A stretch of DNA of 64,000 nt, from contig JAFGMO010000045.1 of the NCBI GenBank assembly GCA_016927475.1, positions 55,292-119,291 on the forward strand, written 5' to 3'. The stretch comes from Candidatus Aminicenantota bacterium. GTDB taxonomy: Bacteria > Acidobacteriota > Aminicenantia > Aminicenantales > Aminicenantaceae. Positions 15,639-25,376 of this stretch are shown one piece after another (within the stretch, counting starts at the first letter, position 1; each line of letters opens with the position of its first letter). A model generated the notes under the pieces. The model was not told the origin of the DNA, did not search any database, and saw nothing but the letters and a program-made list of their open reading frames with translations. A program made the translations under genes and the position numbers.

Positions 15639-18332
15639 TCAGTGGACTGTCGGCTTAGATTTGGAATTCCGGAAATCCGAAGGAGTTTTTCCCGTATGCC
15701 GTTTGAAAGCCCGGTTAAAACTCCCCAGATTATTAAAACCGACATCATAGGCGATGGCCAGTATTTTTTCTCGGCTGTTTTTGTCGGCTTTCAGTTTTTC
15801 TATGGCTTCATCAATGCGGTAGCTGTTGATCAATTCATAAAAATTTTTCTTAAATTTATTATTGATAATCTGAGACAGATGATGGGAAGGGATAGAAAGT
15901 TTGTCCGCCAAATGCTGAATGGAAAGCATATTGTCTCTGTAAATCCTTTCTTCTTCCAGGAAATACAACAATTTTTTCTCATACTCTCCGGCAATATTTT
16001 CCGTCAGTCTTGTTTTTTTGTACTTGTTCTTTTGGGCTGCATATTTTTTTGTAATAAATATGAACAGTAGATAACATCCTCCCAAAAAGAGAGCGCCGAC
16101 ACCTATTTTAAAGAGTAACGTCTGATAAAAAACAGGCATGACCCGGAAATTCAGGACAGCCCCTTCTTTGTTCCAGAATCCATGAGCATTACCGGCGGTC
16201 ACACGGAAAATGTATTCACCCGGATCCAATGTCGAAAAGCTAGCTGAATTTTCCTGAAGAGGCTCCTCAGAATCCCAACTTCGGTTTTTTCCTTGAAGGC
16301 TGTATTTATAATCTATATTTTCGGTTCCGGTAAAGGTCACGGCCTTAAAAAAGATATCCAGCTTCTGCCGGCTGTTCATTTTAAAATGTATGCCGCTTTT
16401 TGAAAAAAACTTGGTTTTTTTTCCATTGATGGTAACTTTATGGATGAGGACGGAAGGCGCTATTTCATTGAGCGAGATGGTTTCCGGATGAGTTACGGCT
16501 ATGCCGTTTTTGGTGGCGAATAACAATTGTCCCTTTTGATTTTTGGCCATGGAGTTTTCATGCTCGATGCTGCATTCGATACTTTTTAATCCATCGGCGG
16601 TACCAAACAGCACGCAGGGATAACTTTCTATCTCTCCTTTAATATAAGAATTCAAATCCAGCCGGCTTACCCGCTGGATGCCCTCCCCCGTGGTCATCCA
16701 CAAAAATCCCTCATCATCTTCCTGAATACTGTAAATGTTTTCTGTTTTTAATCCCTGTTCTTTGGTAAAAAGCACATGCTCTGAAATCTTTGGATCGAAG
16801 CGAAAAAGACCGTCATCATAAGATCCCAGCCAAAAAAAACCATCCTCATCTTCATAGATCGAAGAAACCGGAATACTCTTCAGATAGTGTTTCATTTTAT
16901 ATTTGTCGGGATCTCCTTTTTCAAAACAAAGGAGCCCGCCGAGAAAGGCCAGCCATAGGTTTTGACGGCTGTCTTCAAAAAAACGAAAAAGCATTTTCCC
17001 GGGAAAGTCTTTCTGGGAAAAAACCTGGAAGTATTTCCCGTTCTCATAATAACCCATATCCTGCTCAAACCGGCAGATCCAAAGTCGACCCCGGCTGTCT
17101 TTGAAAATTCCTACAATGGTTCCTTCCACATGCCCGGCTTCCGTTTTATAAGGTGAAATCCGGCCGTTTTTCAATCTGAAAAGTCCCTGATATTCCGTGC
17201 CGATAAGGAGACTCCCATCACTATCTTCCGTCATGGTGAATAGAGTCCCATCAAAAATATCCGGCTCTATGGGAAATTCGTCAAATCTGCCGTCTTTGAA
17301 GGTAAAGAGTTTTCCGTACCTTGAACCTGCCCAGACTGTTCCTTGAGAATCGACAAGAATATTGCGAAAAAAATTCACCGGCGCATCTTCTTCAACAGAA
17401 TAGGTCATAAAGTTCGTCCTTCGAAGACACTTTAATCCGGAATCCCGTGTCCCTATCCAGAGATTATCTTCTCTGTCGACAAATAGGGATAAGACACATG
17501 TATTTTTTAGGATATTTTCACCCCCGAGCTGCACACTTGATACTACCGCCAATTTGTTCAATCCCTTTTCTGTCCCGACAAAGATTGTTCCCTTATTATC
17601 TTGGACAATCGCATTTACTCTGGACTCGAAAAGACCGTTATCTCCCGTAATGTTATGGATGAATTTCGATTGCTGAGTAAGGGGTTGGAAAATGTAACAT
17701 AATCCTTTGTCCGTCCCCACCCAAATGTTTCCGCTATTATCCTCAAAAAGACAGCGGATGAAACGATGATAAAAAAATGGCTGCTCTTGTTTTTGAAAAA
17801 CACCATCCCGCACAGTCCACAAACCTTTTGTTTGGGTTCCGATCCACAGATTGTTTTGATGATCCGCTAAAACAGCAGAAATATCCTCTTTATTCAGATG
17901 GTCGGGAAATTTCAGGTCCGCAACTTTATCCTCTGGAAAAGAATTTTGGGAATCATCTTGAATGTCTTCCGCTTTATGGAAAGAATATTTCCCCCTAAAA
18001 AAAATAAACTTCCCGTTTGTAGTCCGAATAAAAATGCGGCCCTGTTCATCCTGAAAAAAGGCAATAAAAAAATTCCCCTCGGTTATGTTTTTATCCGGAG
18101 TAAAATTTTCGAAATGTTGACCATCATAGCAGACTAGGCTATCCCCGGAGATAAACCAAAGCAGACCATCCCTTGTTTGAAGAATAGATTGGATATAATT
18201 TGCGGGGAGACCATCAGTTTTTTTCCACGTTTCCTGCAGCATATAGGGCTTTATGAAATGGGACTCAGCCGTTAAAAAAACCGCAGAGAGACTCAAAAAA
18301 ACGGCAATTGAAAAAAATCGTCTAAAAACCAT
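15639..18332 (-). CDS. Membrane-bound propeller sensor with cytoplasmic AraC-type DNA-binding domain
   Basis: An 897-residue one-component regulator. A signal/anchor sequence (about 5-21) is followed by about twelve Reg_prop blades, for example NLWIGTQTKGLW, NIWVGTDKGL, NLWIGTRDSGL and FFWLGSYDDGLF (about 40-600). A Y_Y_Y Ig-like domain comes next (YKYSLQGKNRSW ... LDPGEYIFRVTAGN, about 650-735), then one membrane helix (about 745-770). The last 110 residues are an AraC/XylS HTH pair (MLSIQHLADKLSI and ILAIAYDVGFNNLGSFNRAF). The layout is that of hybrid two-component systems but without kinase or receiver domains, so an outside signal would be passed directly through the membrane. Its targets are unknown. 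Confidence 0.88.
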   Translation of the reverse strand: MVFRRFFSIAVFLSLSAVFLTAESHFIKPYMLQETWKKTDGLPANYIQSILQTRDGLLWFISGDSLVCYDGQHFENFTPDKNITEGNFFIAFFQDEQGRIFIRTTNGKFIFFRGKYSFHKAEDIQDDSQNSFPEDKVADLKFPDHLNKEDISAVLADHQNNLWIGTQTKGLWTVRDGVFQKQEQPFFYHRFIRCLFEDNSGNIWVGTDKGLCYIFQPLTQQSKFIHNITGDNGLFESRVNAIVQDNKGTIFVGTEKGLNKLAVVSSVQLGGENILKNTCVLSLFVDREDNLWIGTRDSGLKCLRRTNFMTYSVEEDAPVNFFRNILVDSQGTVWAGSRYGKLFTFKDGRFDEFPIEPDIFDGTLFTMTEDSDGSLLIGTEYQGLFRLKNGRISPYKTEAGHVEGTIVGIFKDSRGRLWICRFEQDMGYYENGKYFQVFSQKDFPGKMLFRFFEDSRQNLWLAFLGGLLCFEKGDPDKYKMKHYLKSIPVSSIYEDEDGFFWLGSYDDGLFRFDPKISEHVLFTKEQGLKTENIYSIQEDDEGFLWMTTGEGIQRVSRLDLNSYIKGEIESYPCVLFGTADGLKSIECSIEHENSMAKNQKGQLLFATKNGIAVTHPETISLNEIAPSVLIHKVTINGKKTKFFSKSGIHFKMNSRQKLDIFFKAVTFTGTENIDYKYSLQGKNRSWDSEEPLQENSASFSTLDPGEYIFRVTAGNAHGFWNKEGAVLNFRVMPVFYQTLLFKIGVGALFLGGCYLLFIFITKKYAAQKNKYKKTRLTENIAGEYEKKLLYFLEEERIYRDNMLSIQHLADKLSIPSHHLSQIINNKFKKNFYELINSYRIDEAIEKLKADKNSREKILAIAYDVGFNNLGSFNRAFKRHTGKTPSDFRNSKSKPTVH

Positions 18333-18392
18333 TTTTATCTACATGACAGGAATTCATTTTGAGTGGCTGCAACAAATTCCTCATCATTTTTC

Positions 18393-20055
18393 TCAATATC
18401 CACAAACGTGCATCATAAAATTAGGGTATAACACTCCATACGACAAGGTCAACGGCTCAAAAAGCGGAATTAAACACCCAACAAAAATAGCTAAACTTGC
18501 AAAAATGGTGAAAATTTTGCCAATTCTCTGTTCGGCTTGATACATCTGCTCAAAGCGCTCGTCTAGAAACGAATATTCAAAAGGCTGATTGGGTAGAAAT
18601 TCCTTCCATTGCTGCTTGAGCAAACCGATGACTGAGGAGACTTCCTGGGCCTTAAACCGAAAAGAAATTTTACCCCTGCTTTCTCCGAGATACATCACCA
18701 AAGGCCCAATATTTTCCCTCAGGGACTCAAAATGAAAGTCCTCCGCCACCCCGATCACCGTATAAAGCTCGATATCACCTTTCTGATTAATGATCCGGCC
18801 CAGTCTTCTTCCCGCCGGATCGCTCCAATTGAACTGCCTGGCAACGGCCTGATTGATAACAGCAGCCTTGTCATCCGTCGAAAACTTTTAAGAAAAAAAT
18901 CTCCCTTCGAGAAGTTTCATCCCAAGGGTTTCGAGATAATCATAATCCATAACCCACTTCTGAAAGGAAGTAGAATGTTCATTATCACGATCCCCCTCGT
19001 GGAACACTGCTGAATTATTCCGGTTTGAAGGAATAGGAAGATATCCTGAAATCGAGGCATTCATAAAATGGGAATAGGTCATCATAGTATCTTTGAAAGT
19101 CTTTGCTTGATCTCTGAGGAGATACGCATTATCCAGGATGAGCACCTGCTCCTTGTTGAATCCCAGATTCTTTTTCAGGATGAAGCGGAGCTGTTTGAAG
19201 ACTACCATACTCCCAATAATCAGAATAATGGAAACTGTGAACTGAAAGACCACTAAGGCGTTGCGCATCATTCCGGATTTGATGCTTAATTTTTTCCTTC
19301 TTCTTAGAACCTGGATGGGTTGAAAGGCGGAAATAAAAAAGGCCGGATAACTGCCAGCCAAAAAACCAGTCAACAAGGCTATCAATATCAATAACAAAGG
19401 CATTCCGTGAAGTAAAAAGCTGCTGATCTCTATCGATTTCCCGCTTAGCTGATTGAAAGCCGGCAGAGCCAGTAAAACCATTCCTATAGCCAAGATCATG
19501 GAAATGAAACTTAAAAAGGTCGATTCGGTCAAGTACTGGAGAATCAACTGACGGCGCTGTGACCCCAGGACTTTACGCATACCCACTTCTTTAGCACGGC
19601 CGGCGGTCCGAGCGGTTGCCAGGTTCATGAAATTGATACAGGCAATGATTAAAATAAAAAAAGCGATGGCAGAAAATACATAGATGTAGCGGATATCGCT
19701 GTTCGGACCCGATTCCCCCAATAGATCCGAATGAAGATGAATGTTTTTCAGAGGTTGGAGATAGAATTTTGCCCACATATCCGTGGATTTCTGAAATTCT
19801 TTAACACTCACCCCCAAGACTTTCGCAAACTGGGGCCACATATATTTTTCAAGCATCTGGGGAAATTTAGCTTCAAGGGCGGCTGGATCGGCATCCGGGC
19901 GGAGTAGAATGTAGGTTTGGAAATTTTGACTGACCCAGCCCGGAGATCGGCTTTCCGCAAGCGACTCTAAGGAAAGCAGAATATCAAAATCAGAATGTAT
20001 ACCCTTTATGCTTCAAAAGGTTGCGTACCGCGGTTTTAAGATAGTTCGTTATCAT
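18393..20055 (-). pseudogene. Decayed MacB/FtsX-type ABC permease gene
   Basis: A broken paralogue of the intact permease at 20482-23061. The start is intact: ATG 20055 after AGGAG encodes MITNYLKTAVRNLLKHKGYTF, the normal opening, then hits TGA. Sequence resumes in another frame at SDFDILLSLES, which the intact copy places about 165 codons later, so roughly 0.5 kb is missing near 20005. The frame then runs through the FtsX helices to an in-frame TAA (18888-18890) where GRFFS-stop-KFSTDD aligns with KFSKELDDGRA of the intact copy. The same frame continues (AVINQAVARQF ... IGVAEDFHFESL) to FASLAIFVGCL and then loses homology, lacking the last FtsX helices. At least three lesions mean it is not functional. 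Confidence 0.85.
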
Positions 20056-20161
20056 GAGATCCATCTCCTCTTTCTCTCATATTTATACTCTATAACGAAA
20101 AAAGAATGGAGAAAGTTTGTAATGACGGCCCCGCTTTACAGGCTGTATATCACCCTCATTA

Positions 20162-20485
20162 TTAATCCAAAGCTTTGTCTGCCAGGCCGGACCAGACACT
20201 CTCCTGGACTTTTCGTATTTCCTTCAAGGCCTTTTTGCCTTCAAGAGTGACCGTATAAAGGCACTTATGCCGTCCTCCCCTCTCCGCTGTCGGCTCTCCC
20301 TTGTTTTTTGTGACATATCCTCTATGGGTCAATGTATTGAGCGCCGTGTAAATGGAACCGAAAGACCATCGCGTTCCCGTTTCTTCGTACAGCTTCTTCC
20401 GCACGGCCACTCCATATGCGTTGTCCTTTAATTTAAGAAGGGTGATGAGAACCATTTCTTCCGAACGTGATAATAACTTCATCAC
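20162..20485 (-). CDS. PadR-family transcriptional regulator
   Basis: A 107-residue winged-helix regulator. SRSEEMVLITLLKLKDNAYGVAVRKKL and WSFGSIYTALNTLTHRGYV (key residues Y-G, S-I-Y, L, G-Y-V) are the PadR helix-turn-helix and wing, followed by the RGGRHKCLYTVTLEGKKAL block. Its start overlaps the stop of the upstream permease gene by 4 nt (GTGA), so the two are co-translated. PadR proteins are usually repressors that respond to small phenolics or toxic compounds. An inverted repeat in front of the operon (23100-23124) is the likely operator. Confidence 0.92.
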   Translation of the reverse strand: MMKLLSRSEEMVLITLLKLKDNAYGVAVRKKLYEETGTRWSFGSIYTALNTLTHRGYVTKNKGEPTAERGGRHKCLYTVTLEGKKALKEIRKVQESVWSGLADKALD

Positions 20486-23061
20486 TCATACCTCAAAGAA
20501 TGGGCGGGATTGGCTAAGGCGGCTTTGGATGTTTGGGCGACAACGGTCAAAAAGGCAAGGACACCCGCCGTTAAGCCGGCCGTTACAAACATCAGCCAAC
20601 CGATACTGATCCTGTAGGAAAAGCTTCGAAGCCAGGAGTTCATAAAAATATAGGCAAGGGGCCAGGCGACCAGATTGGCGATAAAAACCCATTTTAAAAA
20701 TTTCCAGGAAAGCATCGTGATCAGCTCTCCGGCGGAAGCTCCGAGAACTTTTCTTACGGCGATTTCTTTCGTCCCCTGTTCGACCGTAAAAGAAGCCAGC
20801 CCGAAAAGTCCCAGACAGCAGAGAAAAATGGCCAGGGCTGAAAAATAATTAAACGTCTTTCCCAGGCGAATCTCGGATTTGTACATGTTGTCATAGTGTT
20901 GATCCATGAACTCATACTCGAAGGGATATCCTTCGGAGTATTTGCTCCATACTCTTTCGATGGAAGCCAAACTCTGCGGAACATTGCGGGCATCGACCTT
21001 TACAGACAGTGTGTTTCCCTGGCCGGGCGCCAGAATTAGAACAACTTCGCTTTTGGGAAGATGCATGTTTTCATTATGAAAATCTTTGACCATGCCGACG
21101 ATGGTGCCCGTTTGCCCCTGGTTATGGAAAAGTTTCCCCACCGGATCTTGCCAGCCGATTTTTCGAGCGACGACCTCGTTGATGATAAAAGCCGCGCGCC
21201 CATCATCCAATTCTTTACTAAATTTTCTGCCTTTAACGATTTCCAGCTCGAAAAGGTCGATATAGTCGTAATCTACCCGGGCGTAATGAGACATCACATG
21301 GTTGTTTTCCGGGTCTTTTTCATTCCGAAAGAAAAAACTATTGTGCCAGTCTATCTTCATGGGTACCGTCGTCGAGAGAGAAACATTTTTGACTCCGGGA
21401 TACTGCAGCAATTCTTGCTTCAAAACCTCGTACTTTTGACTCATCGTATCACCTCTAATCTGGGTAAGAACGATGTGATCTTTGGTAAAACCGAGATCTT
21501 TATTCCTTATATAATGAAGCTGGCGGGCGGTGGTCAGGGTGCAGATGATGAGGAATATGGATATGGCAAACTGAGCGATGACAAGCAGGTTCCGCAGGAA
21601 TCCCTTCTTTGATCTGGCCGAAGAAGTGCCTTTGAGCACGCTTATGGGTTTGAAACCAGACAAAAAGACGGCCGGATAAACACTTGATAGAACTCCAACC
21701 AGAAGCACGATTAACAGCAGTACCGCGAACAACACCGGATTTTGCAGCAGTCCAAGGGATGTTTCACTTTGAATGAGGCTGTTGAAAACCGGCATCAACA
21801 AGGCAGTCAGAATGACGGCGACCGCCAGGGCTAATATGGCCAGCAGCATGGATTCTCCTATAAACTGCCTGATGAGCTGAAAACGCTGCGCGCCCACGAC
21901 CTTGCGAACACCTATTTCCCGAAAACGTCTGACGGAAAAGGCAGTGGTCAGGTTGATGTAGTTGAAACCGGCGATGAGAAGGATAATGACAGCTACGGCG
22001 GCAAAAATGGTGACATATTTGATATCGCTGACCGGACCAAAATGAAAGATCAGGTCCGTTGAATGCAGGTGCATATCAGTCAGGCGGCGGTTGTTAAATT
22101 TCCAGTCATGCTCGACACCGGTCTGAGCCGTTAAAAAAGATGGGTATTTTCCCTCCAGAACATGAGGATCCTGTCCCTTTTTAAGGAGAAGAAACGTATG
22201 GGTCCAATAATTGCCCCAACCAAAATTTTGCGGATTATAATTGGGGAATTTTTCCCAGGAACTGAAGGAAGCGAAGATATCGGCCTTCACATAAGAATTT
22301 TCCGGAACGTTCTTCATAATTCCTTTAACCATAAAGTCTGCGGTGTACGACCAACCGATCCACTGCAGGGTTTTTCCCAAAGGATCTTTTTCACCGAAAT
22401 ATTTTTGCGCGGCGGCTTCGCTGATCACCACGGAATAAGGATCTTTAAGGGCCGTTTTTTCATCTCCAGAGATCAACGGGAAAGAAAAGACGGAAAATAG
22501 ATCTTCATCGGCCCAGGCCCAGTTCTTTCCAGAAAAAGTTTTTTCTCCACAACGAACCAGAAACTGTCTGGGACTGATAAGATGTGTCGTCCGTTCAACC
22601 TCGGGGAATTCCCGCATTAAAGCCTGAGCGAGCGGAGCCGGTGTTACGGCCTGCTCCCCGGATACAACTTGATAGATCCTGTCGGCATTTTTGTGATATC
22701 TGTCAAAAGTCAATTCAAAATAAACATAAAGCCCGATCATAATAAAGGCCGCCATACCGACGGAAAGACCTAAAACATTGAGAAAAGAATATGTTTTGTT
22801 TCGATTGAGGTTCCTCACGGCTGCGATAAGATAATTCTTGAACATGCTTATACTCCCAAAGAAAAATTGGCTGACAAAGGAAGGAACCGCCTTGAAAATT
22901 TGGAAACCATACCATGCTGAAGCGAACATCCTTCCCTTCTCACGGGAAATTTCGCGGAAACATTCCTCAAAATCACCCAGTTTTTCGTATGTTTCCTCCG
23001 GGCGAAGGAATCGACTGAAAATCCATTCCAGCGTTTTGGGGGGCTTCAATTTTTTTTCCAC
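20482..23061 (-). CDS. FtsX/MacB-type ABC transporter permease with N-terminal prefix domain
   Basis: An 859-residue membrane protein. Residues 1-70 (PPKTLEWIFSRFLRPEETYEKLGD) form the 'permease prefix' domain seen in Acidobacteriota-type duplicated permeases. MacB_PCD follows (about 75-330, opening MFKNYLIAAVRNL), then two FtsX four-helix units near 345-490 and 740-855, each with the REIGVRKV/KEIAVRKVLGA loop. No ATPase gene is adjacent, so the partner would be encoded elsewhere; MacB-like pumps move lipoproteins, peptides or drugs. GTG 23061 has GGAGAG 3-8 nt upstream. It is the first gene of the permease-padR unit; the decayed paralogue follows. Confidence 0.9.
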   Translation of the reverse strand: MEKKLKPPKTLEWIFSRFLRPEETYEKLGDFEECFREISREKGRMFASAWYGFQIFKAVPSFVSQFFFGSISMFKNYLIAAVRNLNRNKTYSFLNVLGLSVGMAAFIMIGLYVYFELTFDRYHKNADRIYQVVSGEQAVTPAPLAQALMREFPEVERTTHLISPRQFLVRCGEKTFSGKNWAWADEDLFSVFSFPLISGDEKTALKDPYSVVISEAAAQKYFGEKDPLGKTLQWIGWSYTADFMVKGIMKNVPENSYVKADIFASFSSWEKFPNYNPQNFGWGNYWTHTFLLLKKGQDPHVLEGKYPSFLTAQTGVEHDWKFNNRRLTDMHLHSTDLIFHFGPVSDIKYVTIFAAVAVIILLIAGFNYINLTTAFSVRRFREIGVRKVVGAQRFQLIRQFIGESMLLAILALAVAVILTALLMPVFNSLIQSETSLGLLQNPVLFAVLLLIVLLVGVLSSVYPAVFLSGFKPISVLKGTSSARSKKGFLRNLLVIAQFAISIFLIICTLTTARQLHYIRNKDLGFTKDHIVLTQIRGDTMSQKYEVLKQELLQYPGVKNVSLSTTVPMKIDWHNSFFFRNEKDPENNHVMSHYARVDYDYIDLFELEIVKGRKFSKELDDGRAAFIINEVVARKIGWQDPVGKLFHNQGQTGTIVGMVKDFHNENMHLPKSEVVLILAPGQGNTLSVKVDARNVPQSLASIERVWSKYSEGYPFEYEFMDQHYDNMYKSEIRLGKTFNYFSALAIFLCCLGLFGLASFTVEQGTKEIAVRKVLGASAGELITMLSWKFLKWVFIANLVAWPLAYIFMNSWLRSFSYRISIGWLMFVTAGLTAGVLAFLTVVAQTSKAALANPAHSLRYE

Positions 23062-23091
23062 GATCTCTCCATAAAAAACCTTTCGGATTTT

Positions 23092-23124
23092 TTATATAGA
23101 TTAGTATCAATTTTTGATACTAAT
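23092..23124 (-). promoter_or_regulatory. Inverted-repeat operator and promoter of the permease-padR operon
   Basis: ATTAGTATCAA and TTGATACTAAT form a perfect 11-bp inverted repeat around a 3-nt centre (23100-23124). Reading on the minus strand, it runs directly into TATATAAA (23099-23092), a good -10-like element about 30 nt before the permease start. An operator within the promoter fits repression by the PadR protein of the same operon. Confidence 0.65.
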
Positions 23125-23238
23125 CATCATACATAAAAACGCAGAAATTTAAAAAAGGTTGCAAATTAAATAGAAATTATTCCGGCTTAAATTGACCCCT
23201 TAAGCCCCAAAGGTTCAAATATTGAAAAAAACCGCCGT

Positions 23239-23538
23239 CTATTTTTTCATAAACTCTTCTTCGACTTCTTCCGCGCCTTCGTCATAGAACTTCTGTTCAT
23301 CAGGGGCCAGCTCTTTGAGCAATCTCATAAATTCACCGGCGTGAACTCTTTCTTCATCGGCAATATCCTTGAGAACATCCTGGGCCAGCTTGTTATCCGT
23401 TGATTCGGCTAGCTGCATATACAGCTGGACGGCTTCATACTCGGCTGCAATCATAAAGCGGATGGCCCGAATGAGCTCTTCATGAGTGACTTTTCTGTCT
23501 AATTTCAATCCTGAAAATGGCGATCCAAAATCCGGCAT
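23239..23538 (-). CDS. EncFtn-like ferritin-family protein
   Basis: A 99-residue two-helix ferritin-like protein. AAEYEAVQLY (31-40) and DEERVHAGEF (61-70) match the iron-binding helices of encapsulated ferritin (E-x-E-A-V-x-x-Y and D-E-E-x-x-H). Glu33, Glu63 and His66 correspond to the shared ferroxidase ligands of that family, which forms when two chains pair. The acidic C-terminus (EEVEEEFMKK) lacks an encapsulin-targeting tail, and no encapsulin gene is present in the window. It probably oxidises or stores iron, or handles peroxide. AGGAGG precedes the ATG. Monocistronic. Confidence 0.82.
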   Translation of the reverse strand: MPDFGSPFSGLKLDRKVTHEELIRAIRFMIAAEYEAVQLYMQLAESTDNKLAQDVLKDIADEERVHAGEFMRLLKELAPDEQKFYDEGAEEVEEEFMKK

Positions 23539-23747
23539 TCTATCCTCCTTTTTTTTATTTTATCATAAATTCTTTAAGAACCATTCAAGACACAAGGAAA
23601 AATAAAAAAAAATTGAGGAATTTTATCAACAAAGGACATGGCACTGTCTCAAATAAGAACTAATAAACAGGATATTGCAAGATATAAACATATATTCTTT
23701 CTCAAGCGTCTGAATGGTAGAATTATACAAAAATACCGGATGCGAAA

Positions 23748-25376
23748 ATGATCGAAAGCACGAAGAAAAACATACTTTTCCAGGCTTTAATCGTACTTTC
23801 TCTTCTTCAATTATGTCACTGCGTTCCGCGACAGAAAATTCTTGAACGGCAAAAAATTGAAAACCTCAATATTAGGCAGGACGCCGCTGACAAAGCCTTT
23901 CAAAAAGGCCATTATGCCGCCCTGAAAGAAGCCGAAGCCATATATGCCTTCCTATTGTCCGAATATTCAGGAAATACTGCTATTCCCGTTGATCTTTTCA
24001 AAACACGCCTTCTCCTGGCCTTGAGGAGTAAAGAACTGGGGATCCCCGGAACAGGCTTTGAAAAAAAGGCTGCCGAACTGCTCGAAAACGCCCTTGTTCC
24101 CAAAGAGATGGACTCTTACCTTAAAATCGTCCTTCTGGCGAACACCAGCCTTCCCGGCATCACCGGGGAGAGATCCGGAAAGGGGGATAACAGCCTGGAA
24201 AAATATTTCGAATGGGCCCGGGATAACGCGGACCGGATCAGTGAGGAACTCGAAAACAAAGCCGGTGAGCCCTTTTTTGCTTATCTTCATCTGACCCTTT
24301 ACGAAAATTTTTTATACTGGGTCAAAAAAAAACCGGACTTCAAAGCATACAAGGAACAATTCGCAGACCGGCCAATCCTTCGGTATATATTAGCCCTCGT
24401 TCCCCAAATCGACCCGGCCGGTCTCGAAGATCTTCTCAAAAGTGAACCCGATTTTCACGAAGCCCTTTTTTTTCTGGGTCAATACGCCCTGGCCTCGGGA
24501 AAGCTATTCACGGCCGACAGCCTTCTGAAAAAAAGTCTCAATACTTTTCCCGGTTCCATTTCATGTCTTATGTCTCTTGCGAAAATCTCCTTCGCCCTTG
24601 AGGAATATTCCAGTGCTCTTACTTTGTATGAAAAAGTGCTGTCGGCCCTTCCCTCCTACCGGGACGCCCTATTGGGACAGGCCATCACCCAAAGCTACCT
24701 GGGAAAACATGAAAATGCCCTGACAACATGCCGAACCATTCAGGAATTGGGCATGTATTACATGGGGGAATCGTTTTACTGGACGGCCTGGAATTACCAG
24801 CAGATGGGTCTCCTGGAACAAGCCTCGGTTTCCATCGAGAATGCGAAAAAATATCTTTATGGAAATTACGAGGTTCTCCTTCTCTCCGGCATTATCGATT
24901 TCGGACTGAACAAAATGAAATCCGCGGAAAAAAATTTCAAAGACGTCCTTCAAATAAGCGCCCTCGATGTCGAAGCCAACTTTCACCTGGGTAAAATCGC
25001 CGCGCTGAACAATGATTGGGCAAGCTCGGGAGAATCCTTTCTTATTGCCGCTAAGGGTGGAAAAAATACGGAAGATGCTCTGAAAAAAAGAATAAAAGAC
25101 ATTCAGGAATCCGCTTTCTCCGGAGAAAGAAAAGAACGGATGATTCGAAAAAAAGAACTCCAACTGAGGAGTACAAAGATAAAAACCGCCACGGCTTTTT
25201 ACAATGCCGCAGCCGGCTTTTACAACGCAGGGCAGCTCAAAAAATCTCTGGAATGCGCCGTGGAATCCAGCCACCATCCCCGTTTTAAAGAAACAGCCGA
25301 AAAACTCATCCAAAAGATCAAAAAATTGTCCTCTCGTAGTGTTTTAGCGCGGAAACCGTCCCTGCTAGCTTTTTGA
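23748..25376 (+). CDS. TPR-repeat lipoprotein
   Basis: A 542-residue predicted lipoprotein: the signal peptide ends LLQLCHCVP, with a lipobox-like cysteine. The rest is helical, with TPR units from about 240 (EALFFLGQYALASGKLFTADSLLKKSL, CLMSLAKISFALEEYSSALTLYEKVL, ANFHLGKIAALNNDWASSGESFL; key positions L/G, A, A, P). TPR proteins of this type scaffold envelope complexes; no partner is evident. Its 3' end overlaps the converging anti-sigma gene by 12 nt. Confidence 0.75.
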   Translation: MIESTKKNILFQALIVLSLLQLCHCVPRQKILERQKIENLNIRQDAADKAFQKGHYAALKEAEAIYAFLLSEYSGNTAIPVDLFKTRLLLALRSKELGIPGTGFEKKAAELLENALVPKEMDSYLKIVLLANTSLPGITGERSGKGDNSLEKYFEWARDNADRISEELENKAGEPFFAYLHLTLYENFLYWVKKKPDFKAYKEQFADRPILRYILALVPQIDPAGLEDLLKSEPDFHEALFFLGQYALASGKLFTADSLLKKSLNTFPGSISCLMSLAKISFALEEYSSALTLYEKVLSALPSYRDALLGQAITQSYLGKHENALTTCRTIQELGMYYMGESFYWTAWNYQQMGLLEQASVSIENAKKYLYGNYEVLLLSGIIDFGLNKMKSAEKNFKDVLQISALDVEANFHLGKIAALNNDWASSGESFLIAAKGGKNTEDALKKRIKDIQESAFSGERKERMIRKKELQLRSTKIKTATAFYNAAAGFYNAGQLKKSLECAVESSHHPRFKETAEKLIQKIKKLSSRSVLARKPSLLAF

